From Pteria penguin (taxonomy: Eukaryota; Mollusca; Bivalvia; Pterioida; Pteriidae): a stretch of DNA of 64,000 nucleotides. The DNA is taken from NCBI GenBank assembly GCA_035048485.1, contig CM068588.1:28290769-28354768 (forward strand), read 5' to 3'. The position numbers and the translations under genes are program-made. Within the stretch, counting starts at the first letter, position 1, and every line of letters begins with the position of its first letter. The notes beneath the pieces were generated by a model. That model made no database searches. It had not been told where the DNA came from and saw only the letters and a program-made list of their open reading frames with translations. Shown one piece after another: positions 23,030 through 34,427 of the stretch.

Positions 23030-23400
23030 GGACGAATGTCCGGAGAGCTACAGTCATAGCCCCGGCGTCATTGTCCTCGGTGTCGTTGTTGTTGTCGGCG
23101 TCGTCGTCGTCCGTAGACAAAAACTTAAACCTGGATCATAACTTTAGAACCATTAGAGACAAGGCTTTAATATTTCACAAGTGTATTTCTTGTGCCAAGA
23201 CCTTTTATTGGGTACCAAAATTTTTGACCTTTTGATCTTGACCTTGATGTTTGACCTTGGTCATAACTTATAGACAGTAAAGGATGGGACTTAGATATTT
23301 TACATGTGTATTCCTTGTGACAAGACCTTTCATTAAGTATCATAATATTTTGTTTTGACCTTGAAATCTGGCATACTTACAAAAATCTTTTGCTATTTAA
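23030..23400 (+). repeat. GTC-headed monomer repeat (pearl-like)
   Basis: A head with (GTC)n (GTCGTTGTTGTTGTCGGCG) and 'GTCCGTAGACAAAAACTT', then two monomers of about 140 bp: 'GGATCATAACTTTAGAACC...ATTTCACAAGTGTATTTCTT' and 'GGTCATAACTTATAGACAG...ATTTTACATGTGTATTCCTT'. Both are followed by 'GTGCCAAGACCTTT / GTGACAAGACCTTT' and a 'GACCTTGA' block. It is the clearest copy of this family in the window. Confidence 0.6.
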
Positions 23401-24895
23401 AATTGGTTGCCCAGCTCTTTTGTCTTCTGACACCTCTTTATCCAGAAAACACTAACACTAGAGTTCTTGTTGTTTATTGTTATTATTACTCTTCACTGTC
23501 TATCCCCTCTAATACAACAATGAAAATACTTATGTTAAATTATCGTACATAATTAACAAAAGTGCCAATTAACTTTAATGTTTACTTTGCAGTTAACACG
23601 ATGCTAAAGCTATACATAATATTTACAGGAAAATGTAATAGAATTGCAAAAACAAAATTCCTTCCTGCAACATTACGATAAAGTCTTTGAATGATATATT
23701 CTAAATATATAGGTTTATATGAAATAAAACATTTGAGCATTATTCGCAGGTATCTGCACAAAACTTATGACGTTATCTGAGAGAATGACGTTTCATAACA
23801 GTTTCTCCATTATTTCCACCACAATCCTACAATACTCATACGTTCTATAAGTGTTTAGGGTCATCTTGCATCAACATAATGTTCTCACCAACTAATGGCA
23901 GGTTTACGAAGATACTTATCCAGTTGTATTTGGGTAAAATATTCACTGTTCAAACTTACTCTTATTTTTAAAACATGTTTTTACAATTTACTAACATCGG
24001 CTATCAGAGGCAGATGTCAAGTGAGGGGTCAGAAGACCGTTATCCCTAGGTGGTCCAGGGAGGAGCCCTAGTGAAGGATTTGGAAGGGGAGCAAACTCCC
24101 CCGGAATCTCCTGCAAAGTGGCAATTTTACGACCCAGAATCATGCAATTTCACCGTTCTAAGTCGTTACCGCAGTTGCTCGTTAATCGAACATTTTTGTG
24201 ATGTTATTCATATCTTTTTGAGTCTATCCCTTTTTATTCTGGTTGAACCTGTGGTGGATATTGTCATACAGCTATGTCATATCTGACTTTAAAATAAATC
24301 TGACTCAGCTGCATCACAAATTTCGCCATTATCGTTTGCCTTCCCCCACGTACATTACTTCTGGAGGACAGTACATAAGCATCTGCCATACATGCTTTCA
24401 GTCAGGAAAAGGAAGGATTTGTGATTGAAGTCCCTAAACTTAATAGAAATGGCCCAGAGACGTTCAGCACTGTTATCGGATTCATATAAGTCTGTCACGT
24501 AAGCAATAACAGATGAGTCTTTCCCCTTCTCTCTCCCATTTTTCCCCCTTTTTTTTTGATTTGGGGGGGGGGGGGGGGGAAACGTTCCCTCCAATCTGCA
24601 TCCGCTATATTACATCCACATACAGGCAATATATTTCATAATTCAATGACATTCAATGAAATCCGCGTACAAAGTATACAATTGGTACTACTGAATCACT
24701 TACTTTCTCATAGAGCTATCTGCTTTTCGTGTTATTTCATATTATAACGATTTTTTTTATCCCCCCACCCAGTTTACAATATTCCTTCTTTTCGAATTAA
24801 GAAAGACAAGGATCACCATAAATGAAAGTGTCCGTGGTACGAATCACTTTGTGTACGACCTGGACCTGAGGATATAAACTGTTTTAAGCACAATT

Positions 24896-25278
24896 CAGTG
24901 CTCCAAAGTGAGTGAGTCCTCAAACTCAAGCAGGACTCGAAGTTCATCGAGGTTATGAAAAATTAGAGTATGATAGCGTTCTCCAATCTCGAGCATGTAC
25001 TCGAAAATCTCAAGATTGGTTAGAACCATATTCAGAACCGTAGTCAAAATTTAAATATGGCGGCTTATAACAGAATTACACGCAGACAATGTCGAATGAT
25101 TTACCAACCTCGTCGTCCCCGTGTCTTTCGTGACCAGTGAAATACACTTGAAAATCTCAAAGATGAAATTTTTAGTTGTGCTGGAAAGCGTATATAACCT
25201 CACTCATACTCATACTCGAGAGCCGTACTCGAGTAAGTACGGGATGGAGTTTGAGTACGGGTTCGGAGTCGAGCACTG
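24896..25278. mobile_element. hAT-like MITE candidate (383 bp)
   Basis: It begins CAGTGCTC (24896) and ends GAGCACTG (25278). Both ends also share CTCAAACTC at positions 24-32, giving imperfect terminal inverted repeats of about 32 bp. The interior is rich in ACTCGAG / GTACTCGA palindromes. CAGTG ends suggest the hAT superfamily. The 8-bp flanks (GCACAATT and GTAAAAGT) do not match, which weakens the call. Confidence 0.45.
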
Positions 25279-25289
25279 GTAAAAGTTTT

Positions 25290-27040
25290 ATAACTTCGGG
25301 GCCTGATCTAGGGTGAAGGGTTAATATTAATTTCATTCGAGTTATCAAATAAACTGGCTGCATATAAAGATGGACTAGCTAATCTCGGGAAATAATTGAT
25401 ACGATCCATACGACTAAGACAGGTTTCTAGTCCTTTCATCTCTATTACAATCTATCGAGGGCGGTTTCGCCTAAAAATAACCAGCTTTCGACAACTCGGT
25501 TTTGTGTTAACGTTTCTTATCAGATAAATCACCGGAAGAGGATCGGTTCAAATGTTATAAGTGCAATTTTTTTTATTCACTTTCAAATATTATCACCAGA
25601 AACTCATTTGTATACCTTTACTTCATAATCGGTACCGACGGATTGACTGTCTTTCTTTGTTCTGTCCTATTTAACAGTACATTATGATTTAGCTAAATCC
25701 AGGGCTGAAGGTTAGTGCCATCCAGAAAACTTGATGGGAGAAAAGAGAAGTTGATTTTTGACACATTGTAGATATTGCAGTATTATGATACACTGGAATG
25801 AAAAATGAGATCTGGCGTCATTGCCGCCTCCCTTTAAATCTGACACATAGTCATGTCTCCGTAAGATCTGACTACACGTTTTTATAGACTGTACTATACG
25901 GAGCACATGTATTTCCTCCTGTCGCGTATTACAATGTAATTTATCTTCATCTTTATGCACAGATGGTAGTTTACTTTGATGTATTTTAGGAAGCTAGGAG
26001 TAATTACACAGATTGTTACTTCAAGGTACTTTTCTTTACAAATTCACAAAATTCATCGTGTATAATTACATGTTACAAATATAGACTTGCGGCTTTATGC
26101 TAGAGATTTAAATCACAATCAAGCTTTACAGAACTACATTGTTTTCTAGTAATTTAGTGTAGGAGGAAGAGTTCTATATTTGAACAATAATTAATTGATG
26201 CAAAAATACTTTAAAAGTACAGAGTGGAAACCCCGGTCATTTAAAAGGACGCAAAAAGAAGCAATGTCGGGATCGATTAAGTAATATTTCTCCCTTTTAT
26301 ATATTCACTTGCATCAACCTGATACGGTTGCTTTACTCACTTTATACGAGGCATGAAATTCAGCGAATACGACATAGGGTAACAAAGAGAATTTGGTGGG
26401 AGATTCTGTTAAAAGTAAAGTGTCAGTTTCATACACGAACCTTGACATATACTACTGGAAAACACGTATGGTGCATTAACGAAACTTTATTGTGACAGGT
26501 AGAATACGTTTGTTTTATATTGCGATTGAACTCTGCCTAAATATTCTGGCAGCAAGTGGTGGAGTGATGATGAGCAACGCTGTAGGTGAGTAATGATAAT
26601 TTTTACACCGCCATCCGGAAAACAAAAATAGAGTGATTACCTTTATGGCGTATGATGAAGTTAATCTTTCGTAGTTTAATTCCAAACGGTACATTTGAGT
26701 TTATGAGATTCATAAGCGGTAACTGCTATCATCAGTAGATCAACTCGTCATTATTTATGGATAAGTAAAGTTGCTGTCATCGTGTCCGAAACTTAATTTG
26801 CTAATCAGTTAATCAGAAATAACTTTTTTTTATCACAGTAAATAATTATACCGTTTAATTGTCGACATCTTTTGATAAATGCCCGGATATCAGATATCTT
26901 ACTCAATCAGGGCTGTGTTCCGAATCGTTATGACAAGTCTCATTTATCGCTTCACTTAAAAGCTGCATAGTAAAATGGCGGGTGTATTGATACTTGTTTC
27001 TTCAACATACTTATATTTGTACTCAGTATTGGATTATTGT
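25290..27040. other. No gene recognised
   Basis: AT-rich sequence. The short minus-strand frame at 25712-25960 has no recognisable domain. Confidence 0.4.
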
Positions 27041-27047
27041 AAGTGAC

Positions 27048-27226
27048 ATGCGCGGATCCAGAAATTTTTGTCAGAGGGGCTCCAACCAAAAAAGGTAAAT
27101 TTTTCTCTTAGACGAGGGGACTCCATCCACAAAATGCCCAAATATTACCTTTTTTGGGTAAAATTTTCGGATTCCAGGGGGGGGGGGTGGGTTCAGACCC
27201 CTCTACCCCCCTCTGTATCCGTGCAT
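27048..27226. mobile_element. Small MITE candidate (about 179 bp)
   Basis: The left end is CATGCGCGGATCCAGAAA. The right end read on the reverse strand is CATGCACGGATACAGAGG, with about 14 of the first 16 bases identical. The interior has G-runs (27178-27187) and the pair AAAAAAGGTAAA / TTACCTTTTTTG. No target duplication is obvious. A related 'GGATCCTGGATCCG'-like scrap lies at 27595-27612. Confidence 0.5.
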
Positions 27227-27718
27227 GAATGATAGATATTTTACCAAATTACCCATTTTAGTTACCCAAAAGTAGATGAATATGATAACATTTAATTTAA
27301 TGTTTTTTCCATTAACAATATTGAAATACAAATCAAGCAGAGAGACTTTTAAGCTAAATAGCGCTACGCTGCGGATAATCTAGGGACATGTTAATCTACT
27401 TACTACTGTGTACGGTTAAGGAGCTGTTACGATTCTGATCGCATCCCATACTTCTACTCCATAATAAGACAATACGAAAATAATCCGTGTTTTAACATAC
27501 TCAAATAACATAAATATATCTCCAGATTTGGCACCTTAAATGGCTGAATATTTTGTTTAATACTTGACTATCTCATGTGCCCTCCCCCTTTTCGGAGATC
27601 CTGGATCCGACACTGTGTATTCTTTCTGTGAACATCTTAGCCTTCTTTCCACTTCACAAACACAGTAGGTTGTATTATATATATAAATAAATATAGAACA
27701 TATATACCTTTTAATTTT

Positions 27719-27766
27719 GTGCACCATATACGCATTTCGACAAGTTATGTCTCTTCAGTGATGCTC
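27719..27766 (-). ncRNA. Hammerhead ribozyme, well preserved (type I)
   Basis: On the minus strand the order is: stem I strand GAGCATCA (27766-27759); box CTGAAGA (27758-27752), which fits CUGANGA; stem II GACA-TAACT-TGTC; box GAAA (27738-27735); a very short stem III ATGCGTAT; cleavage-site triplet AUA; and stem I strand TGGTGCAC (27726-27719). Stem I pairs for six consecutive positions including a G-U. Very short stem III and type I topology are what is known for hammerheads in Penelope-like elements and retrozymes. The surrounding repeat runs from about 27695 to 27822. Activity is inferred, not shown. Confidence 0.7.
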
Positions 27767-27829
27767 GTGGCCGAATGATTGGATTTCTCATAATATATAA
27801 ATATTTGAAGAGCAGTGTTCTTATATATA

Positions 27830-29800
27830 ACTCGTAAATCCTCAAAAGAAAGTTCACCAACAAAACACTAAAATTCATAAATATAATCATATATAGATAT
27901 AGACAAAATGAGTACCTTTGTCACCAGTATTTTACATAATTATAGCACTTGGCGGGCATGCAGACATGCAAAGTTATATTGAAAATCGCAAATGTCAAGA
28001 CATTTAACTCTTTACGTTTTTCTATACTTTTATCCATGTGGCAGTATGCGTGCAGCATGCCATTTTATGGGACCTTACACATTGAACCGAATCTTAAGTC
28101 GTGACACCCATACAAGATCATTGTGTACTAAAACTATGCCCCATAGCCTTTGACATAGCTTTTCAAGTGTGGTTAGTGATGGATTTTATAAAATTTTCCG
28201 GCCTTAATTACACTTTTATAAATTTAGGTTTGACTCATGGTGTAAAAATGTCACTGTGTTATATATAACAAGCTGTACCATAACAACTTTTTAAAATTCG
28301 ACTTCTGTTGTGTTTGTTTTATATTTACATCTTCTTTTGAGTTGTTTTCACTTTCGCTTGCTTCGACCATTTGAAAACCTCTTAAACTAGTGTATTATTT
28401 AAATTACAAAGTGCGAATAATAACTATATTTACATTAGATTTAATTTGCCTCATCAGTAAATATCTAAAATGTTTTACAAAGCTAAATATTTACTTCCTG
28501 TTTTATGGATTATACTGAATAACTGTGTATGTAAATCCATATGCAGAGACTTTTCATTGACATAAAGCTATTAATAGAATGCTAAGTATTTAGCAGATGG
28601 ACGTCAAAGGAAATGAGGAAGTCGTAAAACATACGAAGTTACAAATATTGTTTTTGTAGGTATTTAAAAGAAGAGTTAAAAGAGTAAAATCTTCAACACC
28701 CCTCCCACCAATTTAACATATTAAGAAGTATGATTAAAGGTAAATATAAAAGTGGATCTACAACCATATTTCTAAAATTCAGAATATTGTTGAGGTATAT
28801 GATATGCAAGGCATATAAATATAAATTATATAATATTACAACAAATGGGTCTTGGTTAACCATAAATACTACCATATTAACCCCTATCTCGAAATGCTGG
28901 TGTTAAACAGATTAAGGCAAATGACAGGAACAAATCAATGCAGACAACAGACTGGAACTATTACTGCATTGTAAGCAGTAACGCGTTAAGTGGAAACACT
29001 GATCATCAAACAATGATAAGGCAACAGTCAATTATACAAAAATTAAAAATTCTTACACAATTTTTAAGTATTTTTCGTAATTTTCAACTTAATAGAATAT
29101 GATTTGAATCTTCAGTATGCTGAAAATTAAACAGTTTGTCGTATTTTAGGGGAGAAAATATCATCATAAACTTCCAGTTCAGTTTTCCTGTATTTGCAAA
29201 TTCGAGGGTCCAAAGTTACCAAAAAAATCTGAAAAAATTTCTTACGAACTTGACCTAGGCTACAGATGTTAAGCTGAATCAGATTTTGATGTGGGTCAAC
29301 CAGTTTTGCCGAGTACGATTCCATAGTGCAATAAAATATATATTTAAATCTTTAAGCCTTCGGGTATAAAATCGTATAAATATCAAAATAATTAAAACAA
29401 AAAATATAAAACCGATTTTACCCTTGATGAGAATTTATACATAATGCATCTAACATATTTATGTTGTCCTCCAATATGATAAAGCGATAAATCCTTTAAC
29501 CCATCAATAAGATACTTGTAAATTCGAACCCCAGGGTGTCATTCGTTGTGTCTTGGTGCATTGCTGCTTGAGAAATGAACTGCATTTTGTGTAGTGAAAA
29601 ATCTGAACATAACTGGTTATTTAAACCAATACCATGCAGTATTATAGGTGCAAACACTCTGAAAGTAGTGTAAGACTTCTGACCTAGCTGTATGAGAAAC
29701 GTCACAATGGACATACAGAGAATACTGGAATCAGCACGCAAAAGTCGCCACGTAAATACCGGTACCGAGAATACTGAAAATGCAAGAATGAGCACACAAA
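27830..29800. other. No gene recognised
   Basis: AT-rich sequence with scattered TATATAA steps. No coding, SINE or RT signal was seen. Confidence 0.4.
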
Positions 29801-29804
29801 TAGA

Positions 29805-29920
29805 CATCACACAATAGTCGATTGTAATGCAGTTGTGATACAGACTTTGGGCGATCATCTGAAATGACAATCGTCTCTCAGTTGGTGTAGTTAGCCGGTT
29901 TACGGGTACACATTTACAGC
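29805..29920 (-). repeat. RT-element tail fragment (family A, diverged)
   Basis: 'GTCGATTGTAATGCAGTTGT', 'GATACAGACTTTGGGCGATC' and 'GTTAGCCGGTTTACGGG' follow the same order as in the copies at 3.5, 31.3 and 56.9 kb. A 144-residue minus-strand frame overlapping this block is explained by the repeat, at least in its first part. Confidence 0.5.
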
Positions 29921-30469
29921 CAACAAACAAATCGTATCTTTTTTATGATAAAGGTGATTATTTCATAAACTCGAATTACAAAAGAGTTAATCTCTTGACT
30001 AATACCTGAGTCTGACTGTGGAATCAAACACAGTAGATGTCATGTGCCGGCAGGAGATATTTACTATTTGTGGACGACTGATTTCATCGTATTTCCACTT
30101 ACCACTATTGACTAATTAAGTGTTACGTGCTACTACCTATTTTCCATTGTCATTTTAGTACAAACAATATAAAGTACGTATTTCATACCCAATGCACTGT
30201 TGGCATAGTTAACAGACAAAAGATGTTTGTTCTTCCTGTGCGCCTAATTTCAACATCGTTGGATGATGTGTGTTCACATTTATCACTTTTGACTTTAGAG
30301 TCTTACTCTTTTCTGCGTTGTCCGCATTGGCTTGTTCATATGTTATGCTTTATAATTTTATAAATCCTCTGATTTAGAGATGATCGTGATCATAGAACGT
30401 CTGGCGGCTTTTATCAATACCTTTCAATATTGCAAGTATCAATAAACCATCAATACAAATAGAGAAAAA

Positions 30470-30853
30470 ATGTCCGATAAACGTTTCACAACAGTGAGTA
30501 GTAAGATCAGTCACAGCATGGAGGAACGGAGCGTCCGAGAATCTGTAATTCTAATTATGTCACGACGACATGCAGTATCTTTGATAGCTATGATCTGTAA
30601 AGGGTATCATACAAAATGTGTAAGACAGATCAAAGAATCTTCAAGTGTTAAAATCATTACACTGGAAAGGAATGCGCAGTTTTATATTTATTTAAAAGAT
30701 AAAGAAAAGCAAAGATGCGTTTTTCTGACAAGCAAAACACTTGACATTAAACTCAGTTATGTAATATCATGTCAAATGCAGGATGTTAAAAGCTTCAAAT
30801 TTCCTATCCATGCATTTTACACGAAAACAAACACTTACGCATATTTAACATAA
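30470..30853 (+). other. Unassigned open frame of 127 codons
   Basis: It starts MSDKRFTTVSSKISHS and ends in YTKTNTYAYLT. It contains ICKGYHTKCVRQIKESSSVK, slightly reminiscent of a Cys/His YH-x-x-C block found in some bivalve repeat-encoded proteins, but no domain can be named. It has no splice context, no neighbour of known type, and the base composition of its surroundings. It may be chance or a decayed element. Confidence 0.15.
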
Positions 30854-31227
30854 ATTTTATACATGAAGGTATTTAACAAACATCAAATCTAGGAGGTTAG
30901 GTGTATGTGTTTGGGCCCCTCCAATTAATTTTGACATTGTCAACAATCTTTCCCGTTGTCTGACCGTACCTTCCGTTTTCCGATTCTTTGTCCTGACGTT
31001 AAGTTTCTACTGATATTTATTCTTTCTTCTTTATTACACTGTGTGTTTTAGTGATTTAATGAAACTGTAGAGCATGTTAGGACGATAAATAGTAAATTCA
31101 GACACTTGAATGACAATCCTCTCATTCAAAGAAAGATACAAATACATCTCGAAAATTGTCCATTGATCTCAGTTTCCTGTATCACGTGCCCGTATTAAGA
31201 TTTATCTCTTTGTTTGAATCTTGTTCC

Positions 31228-31400
31228 ACGTCACAGCAAAGAGAAAACAGAGGACATCTGACAAAGATGTATGACACAAATCACCAAGGACCTGCACACA
31301 AAAATATTCGAATGTGCTACGGTTACGATACCGACTTAGGACGGCCAATTGAAGTAACAAACGTCACTCAATTGGTGTGGTTAACCGGTTTACGGGCAAG
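31228..31400 (-). repeat. RT-element tail fragment (family A)
   Basis: Clean short copy: 'AGAGAAAACAGAGGACATCT', 'CACCAAGGACCTGCACACAA', 'ACCGACTTAGGACGGCCAAT', 'AACCGGTTTACGGGC'. It starts at the same 'GAGAAAAC' edge as the copies at 3344 and 56820 and stops after the GGTTTACGGGC box. That is the pattern of a 5'-truncated retro-insertion. Confidence 0.6.
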
Positions 31401-31604
31401 TATATTGCACCTTTATGGCATTTTTCAGTAATGCATAGAAATGGAATACTGGTCTTTTTTGAGCTCTACACATTGTCTGATTCTTTAATGAGAATAGATC
31501 CGAAAGATTCCGAATGTAATATGGGAAATGACTTTGGTTTAATCATAAACAATAATGCATATTTTTCAATCATGTATTACTGTTATTATTTTCAATATAT
31601 GAAT

Positions 31605-31773
31605 GGGCAGGCTTGGTGTAGTGGTTAAGCGCTTGGCTTGCGGCGCCGACGATCCGGGTTCGATTCCCGGGTTGCGCCACTATGTTTAAGAGGTTGGTAA
31701 CCTCCTGCTTCCATGTCGCGATATAACTGAAATATTGTTGAAAGCGACGTAAAACACCAATCAACCAACCAAC
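31605..31773 (+). mobile_element. tRNA-derived SINE with perfect 12-bp target duplication
   Basis: The tRNA-like head has A box TGGTGTAGTGG (31614-31624) and B box GGTTCGATTCC (31657-31667), the internal RNA polymerase III promoter. The body includes 'ATATAACTGAAATATTGTTG', and the tail is GCGACGTAAAACACC then (AACC)n-like repeats. CAATATATGAAT occurs on both sides (31593-31604 and 31774-31785), so the borders are exact. The GACGTAAAAC tail box is shared with the SINE at 48.2 kb and the scrap at 54.9 kb, and implies one LINE partner recognising it. Confidence 0.9.
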
Positions 31774-31879
31774 CAATATATGAATTTCAGCACTTGAGAA
31801 GCCTACATAGATGAATCATAATAAATTGTTTTCTCACTTAAGGGAAACATCATAGTAAAGCAAAAGATCGAAAAATAAA

Positions 31880-32160
31880 TTTACTTACAAACTGAAGATA
31901 AATCCCAGGGGCTATATCCCATACAAAGTCACTTCTCTGGATCATCCCAGCGTTTGAGTGAACCTCATTAAGACATATGCAATGGACTTACACTAAGCTG
32001 CGAAGGATCTTTTAAGTACAACGTGGGCCATGTCACAGTACCTCGGATTTTACTGTCTTGTTAAAAAAAGACAGGACGCAGACGAGTCATTTGCGGGATT
32101 CGAACCAACAACCTCTGGGTCACGAATCAAGCATCTAACCAATTGCGCTACATCAACTCC
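31880..32160 (-). mobile_element. tRNA-derived SINE, minus strand, different tail
   Basis: Read on the minus strand from 32160, the head is GGAGTTGATGTAGCGCAATT with A box TAGCGCAATTGG and B box GGTTCGAATCC (about 32105-32095). The central domain follows: 'GTCCTGTCTTT', 'AAATCCGAGG', 'GATCCTTCGC'. The same blocks in the same order are found in the SINE at 48186-48460. The tail does not end in GACGTAAAAC. The lower border is uncertain and no clear target duplication was found. Confidence 0.7.
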
Positions 32161-32169
32161 TATGAAAAT

Positions 32170-33700
32170 ATAAAACCGCATCCTATCAGTATATCAATAT
32201 ATACAGTTAGTATAAGCAAATGAATTTCATTACGAAATCATTGAATCATTAAATTATTTGTATTAGGAAGCTACACATTGTGCCATTCTGCTTAATAAAT
32301 TATTAAATTCAATTTCCTTCCTGGTATCTGTCTCAAAAATCGTTCCGAGATCAATTATTGTATCTTTGGAAAGTTTCATATCCCATATAAAATGATTTAG
32401 ATCAAAATAAAACAAAGTGCAATTTATGAGATTTATGGATGGAATCCATTAAAAGAACTCTAGAAATTTGAATCCCTGGCTTTTAAACAAAACACTGGAT
32501 AGGTCTGTATTTCATGTGCTTTTAATGCAGAATTAAAATGTTTGGGTTTTTATGAAATTATTCCGACCATAATTATTGAGTTAAATGACACCTATTCCAA
32601 CCGTCTTGAATGATGTTTTGCGTTGAGATGGTCACAATTCTGCAGAATTTGTGACCATGAACGACAAATCCGTTAGAATATATGTGAATGCAGATGTGTC
32701 AAATTCTTGTTTGTCGGAATAAGTAACTTTGGTAAAATAAGATGGTTATATGGTGCTTTAATGTGACAGATTATCTGATTTACACTTCAAAATTAAATTT
32801 CACCAAATATTTCAATCAAAATTATTTCTACTTCACTAATTGACTTTTTTTTTATTAATACGTTTGGTATAAAGCAAACTGAATGAGAAAGCGAAAACCC
32901 ATTAGATAACTTGGACTTTTTTGGAGTCGTATTTATTGTTCAATAGGTTGGTTTTGGGATTTGACATCCACATTAAAACTCCTTTATTTATTTCCTTATT
33001 TTTGTCCACAATGAAGTCTCGTTTAGAGGTGTGATTTGGTCAAAATAGATACGGCAGGTATTGGGCATTACTTTGTGTTATAATGGCACAATGATAGCTG
33101 CGAGTTTACACCATATAAATAGGGCATGGCATGTATTGATTACTTTAGCTTTACCTAAAAGTTTGCTGTCAAATTCTTACATTCTGTATTACGTCAAAAG
33201 CTTGCATAAGCTATTACGATGACGTCCTCCTTGTGACAGTTTCTGTTTTTAAATAGACCATGCATATTGTGCTAATGAGATGTTTATAAATTACCACCAA
33301 CTTAGTGGATGGGAGTTTTCTATTACTGTGTACTCGCGGTAGTTTTAATACTGAATCGGTTCAAAGTGTAACGAATATATGCAAAACCATCCTTGTACTG
33401 TAGCAATTACGCTGTGGACGTTTGGTTCACTGCGTTTATAAAAGTTACGCTCGATAACGAGTTTGTGTGAAACGTAATCATGTTGTGAGAGGGAGGTAGA
33501 CTCAAACTGTTTATATTGCCAGTTAGCGCAGGAGGAGCGATCTTAATTCCACGCACCTGCGACTTCGGTAGATACTACCCCCTATTACATGCTATACGAG
33601 TCGTACCGTATCTCTCCAGATCGGGATCTATCGGATGGGATGACTGTATATTTACAGTAGGCGGTGAATTGTAAATGTCTGGATTTATAAACATGAAACT
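32170..33700. other. No gene recognised; one 31-bp palindrome
   Basis: AT-rich upstream region of the GPCR transcription unit. A palindrome with arm ATGGTCACAATTCTGCAG spans 32628-32658. Nothing else stands out. Confidence 0.4.
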
Positions 33701-33795
33701 GAACATACTTCTTTGAGTGACACGCACAAAATAAATCAATTAATCAGTATCTCCCCATACGTTTTGAATAGATATGAGTTTCTTCACATCTTTTG

Positions 33796-33803
33796 CCGGA
33801 AGT
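33796..33803 (+). promoter_or_regulatory. ETS-type motif near a putative non-coding first exon
   Basis: CCGGAAGT is a full ETS-family site. It lies about 90 bp before a consensus splice donor (GG then GTAAGT, GT at 33894-33895), the best donor upstream of the GPCR exon. Its role is inferred. Confidence 0.2.
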
Positions 33804-34164
33804 GATTCAGATTAATAAGTATCTCATTCGGTGAAGGCTTAACAAAGTGCATTTGTTGCGTTTACTGAAGACAATCGCCTGAATTCGTTTTGGGTAAGTT
33901 TCATTTTAACTTATAATGTAAAACATATATGACGTTTCTCTATGTATACATACGGGCCCTTTTGTGCTGTAAAGTGTTTTATTTTGTTGAGAGCATACGT
34001 AGATTTAAATTAGTTGGACTGCGTACAAGACATGCTTCTTGAATTAAAACTAGGTTAATAACATTGAGATAAAGAGTTTAAGAAAACATGCGATAGTTAA
34101 CAAAATCAACATAAACTACTCAGTCTATAATAATTATAACTATCTATGTCTATACCTGTATTTA

Positions 34165-34202
34165 CACACATTTCAACAACTTGTGACTCTTCAGTGATTC
34201 TC
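34165..34202 (-). ncRNA. Decayed hammerhead-family fragment
   Basis: On the minus strand it retains GAGAATCA, box CTGAAGA, loop CAAGT, box GAAA and ATGTGTGT, in the same order as the better copies. Stem I and stem III no longer pair well, so it should be inactive. It lies in the putative GPCR intron, antisense to the gene. Confidence 0.45.
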
Positions 34203-34369
34203 AAAGGAGAAACTCTGAAATCCAAAATATTTAAAGAGGACACTTTGGTTTGTTTTTATTTAATTTTCTAAGTTTTGCTGATTTTGTATGGCTTTAAGTT
34301 CACCGAATAATTTATCCATCCTCATAACTTATTAACAGTTTATCTAAAAGTAAGAGCCAACGACCCATC

Positions 34370-34370
<1 letters not shown>

Positions 34371-34424
<54 letters not shown>
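34371..34424. repeat. (AG)27 microsatellite
   Basis: Uninterrupted AG dinucleotides. Confidence 0.95.

Positions 34425-34427
<3 letters not shown>

Noticed and set aside
24050..24286. 78-codon plus-strand gene
   Set aside because: The start region (GGTCCAGGGAGGAGCCC, then AACTCCCCCGGAATC) looks like a common dispersed repeat rather than a gene.
24896..25278. Confident hAT assignment
   Set aside because: The 8-bp flanks do not match, so it is kept only as a candidate.
29496..29930. 144-codon minus-strand gene
   Set aside because: Its first third is the diverged RT-tail repeat and the remainder has no domain or splice context.
31605..31680. tRNA gene
   Set aside because: The A and B boxes are those of a SINE head. 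The segment continues into a SINE body and tail and is flanked by a 12-bp target duplication.
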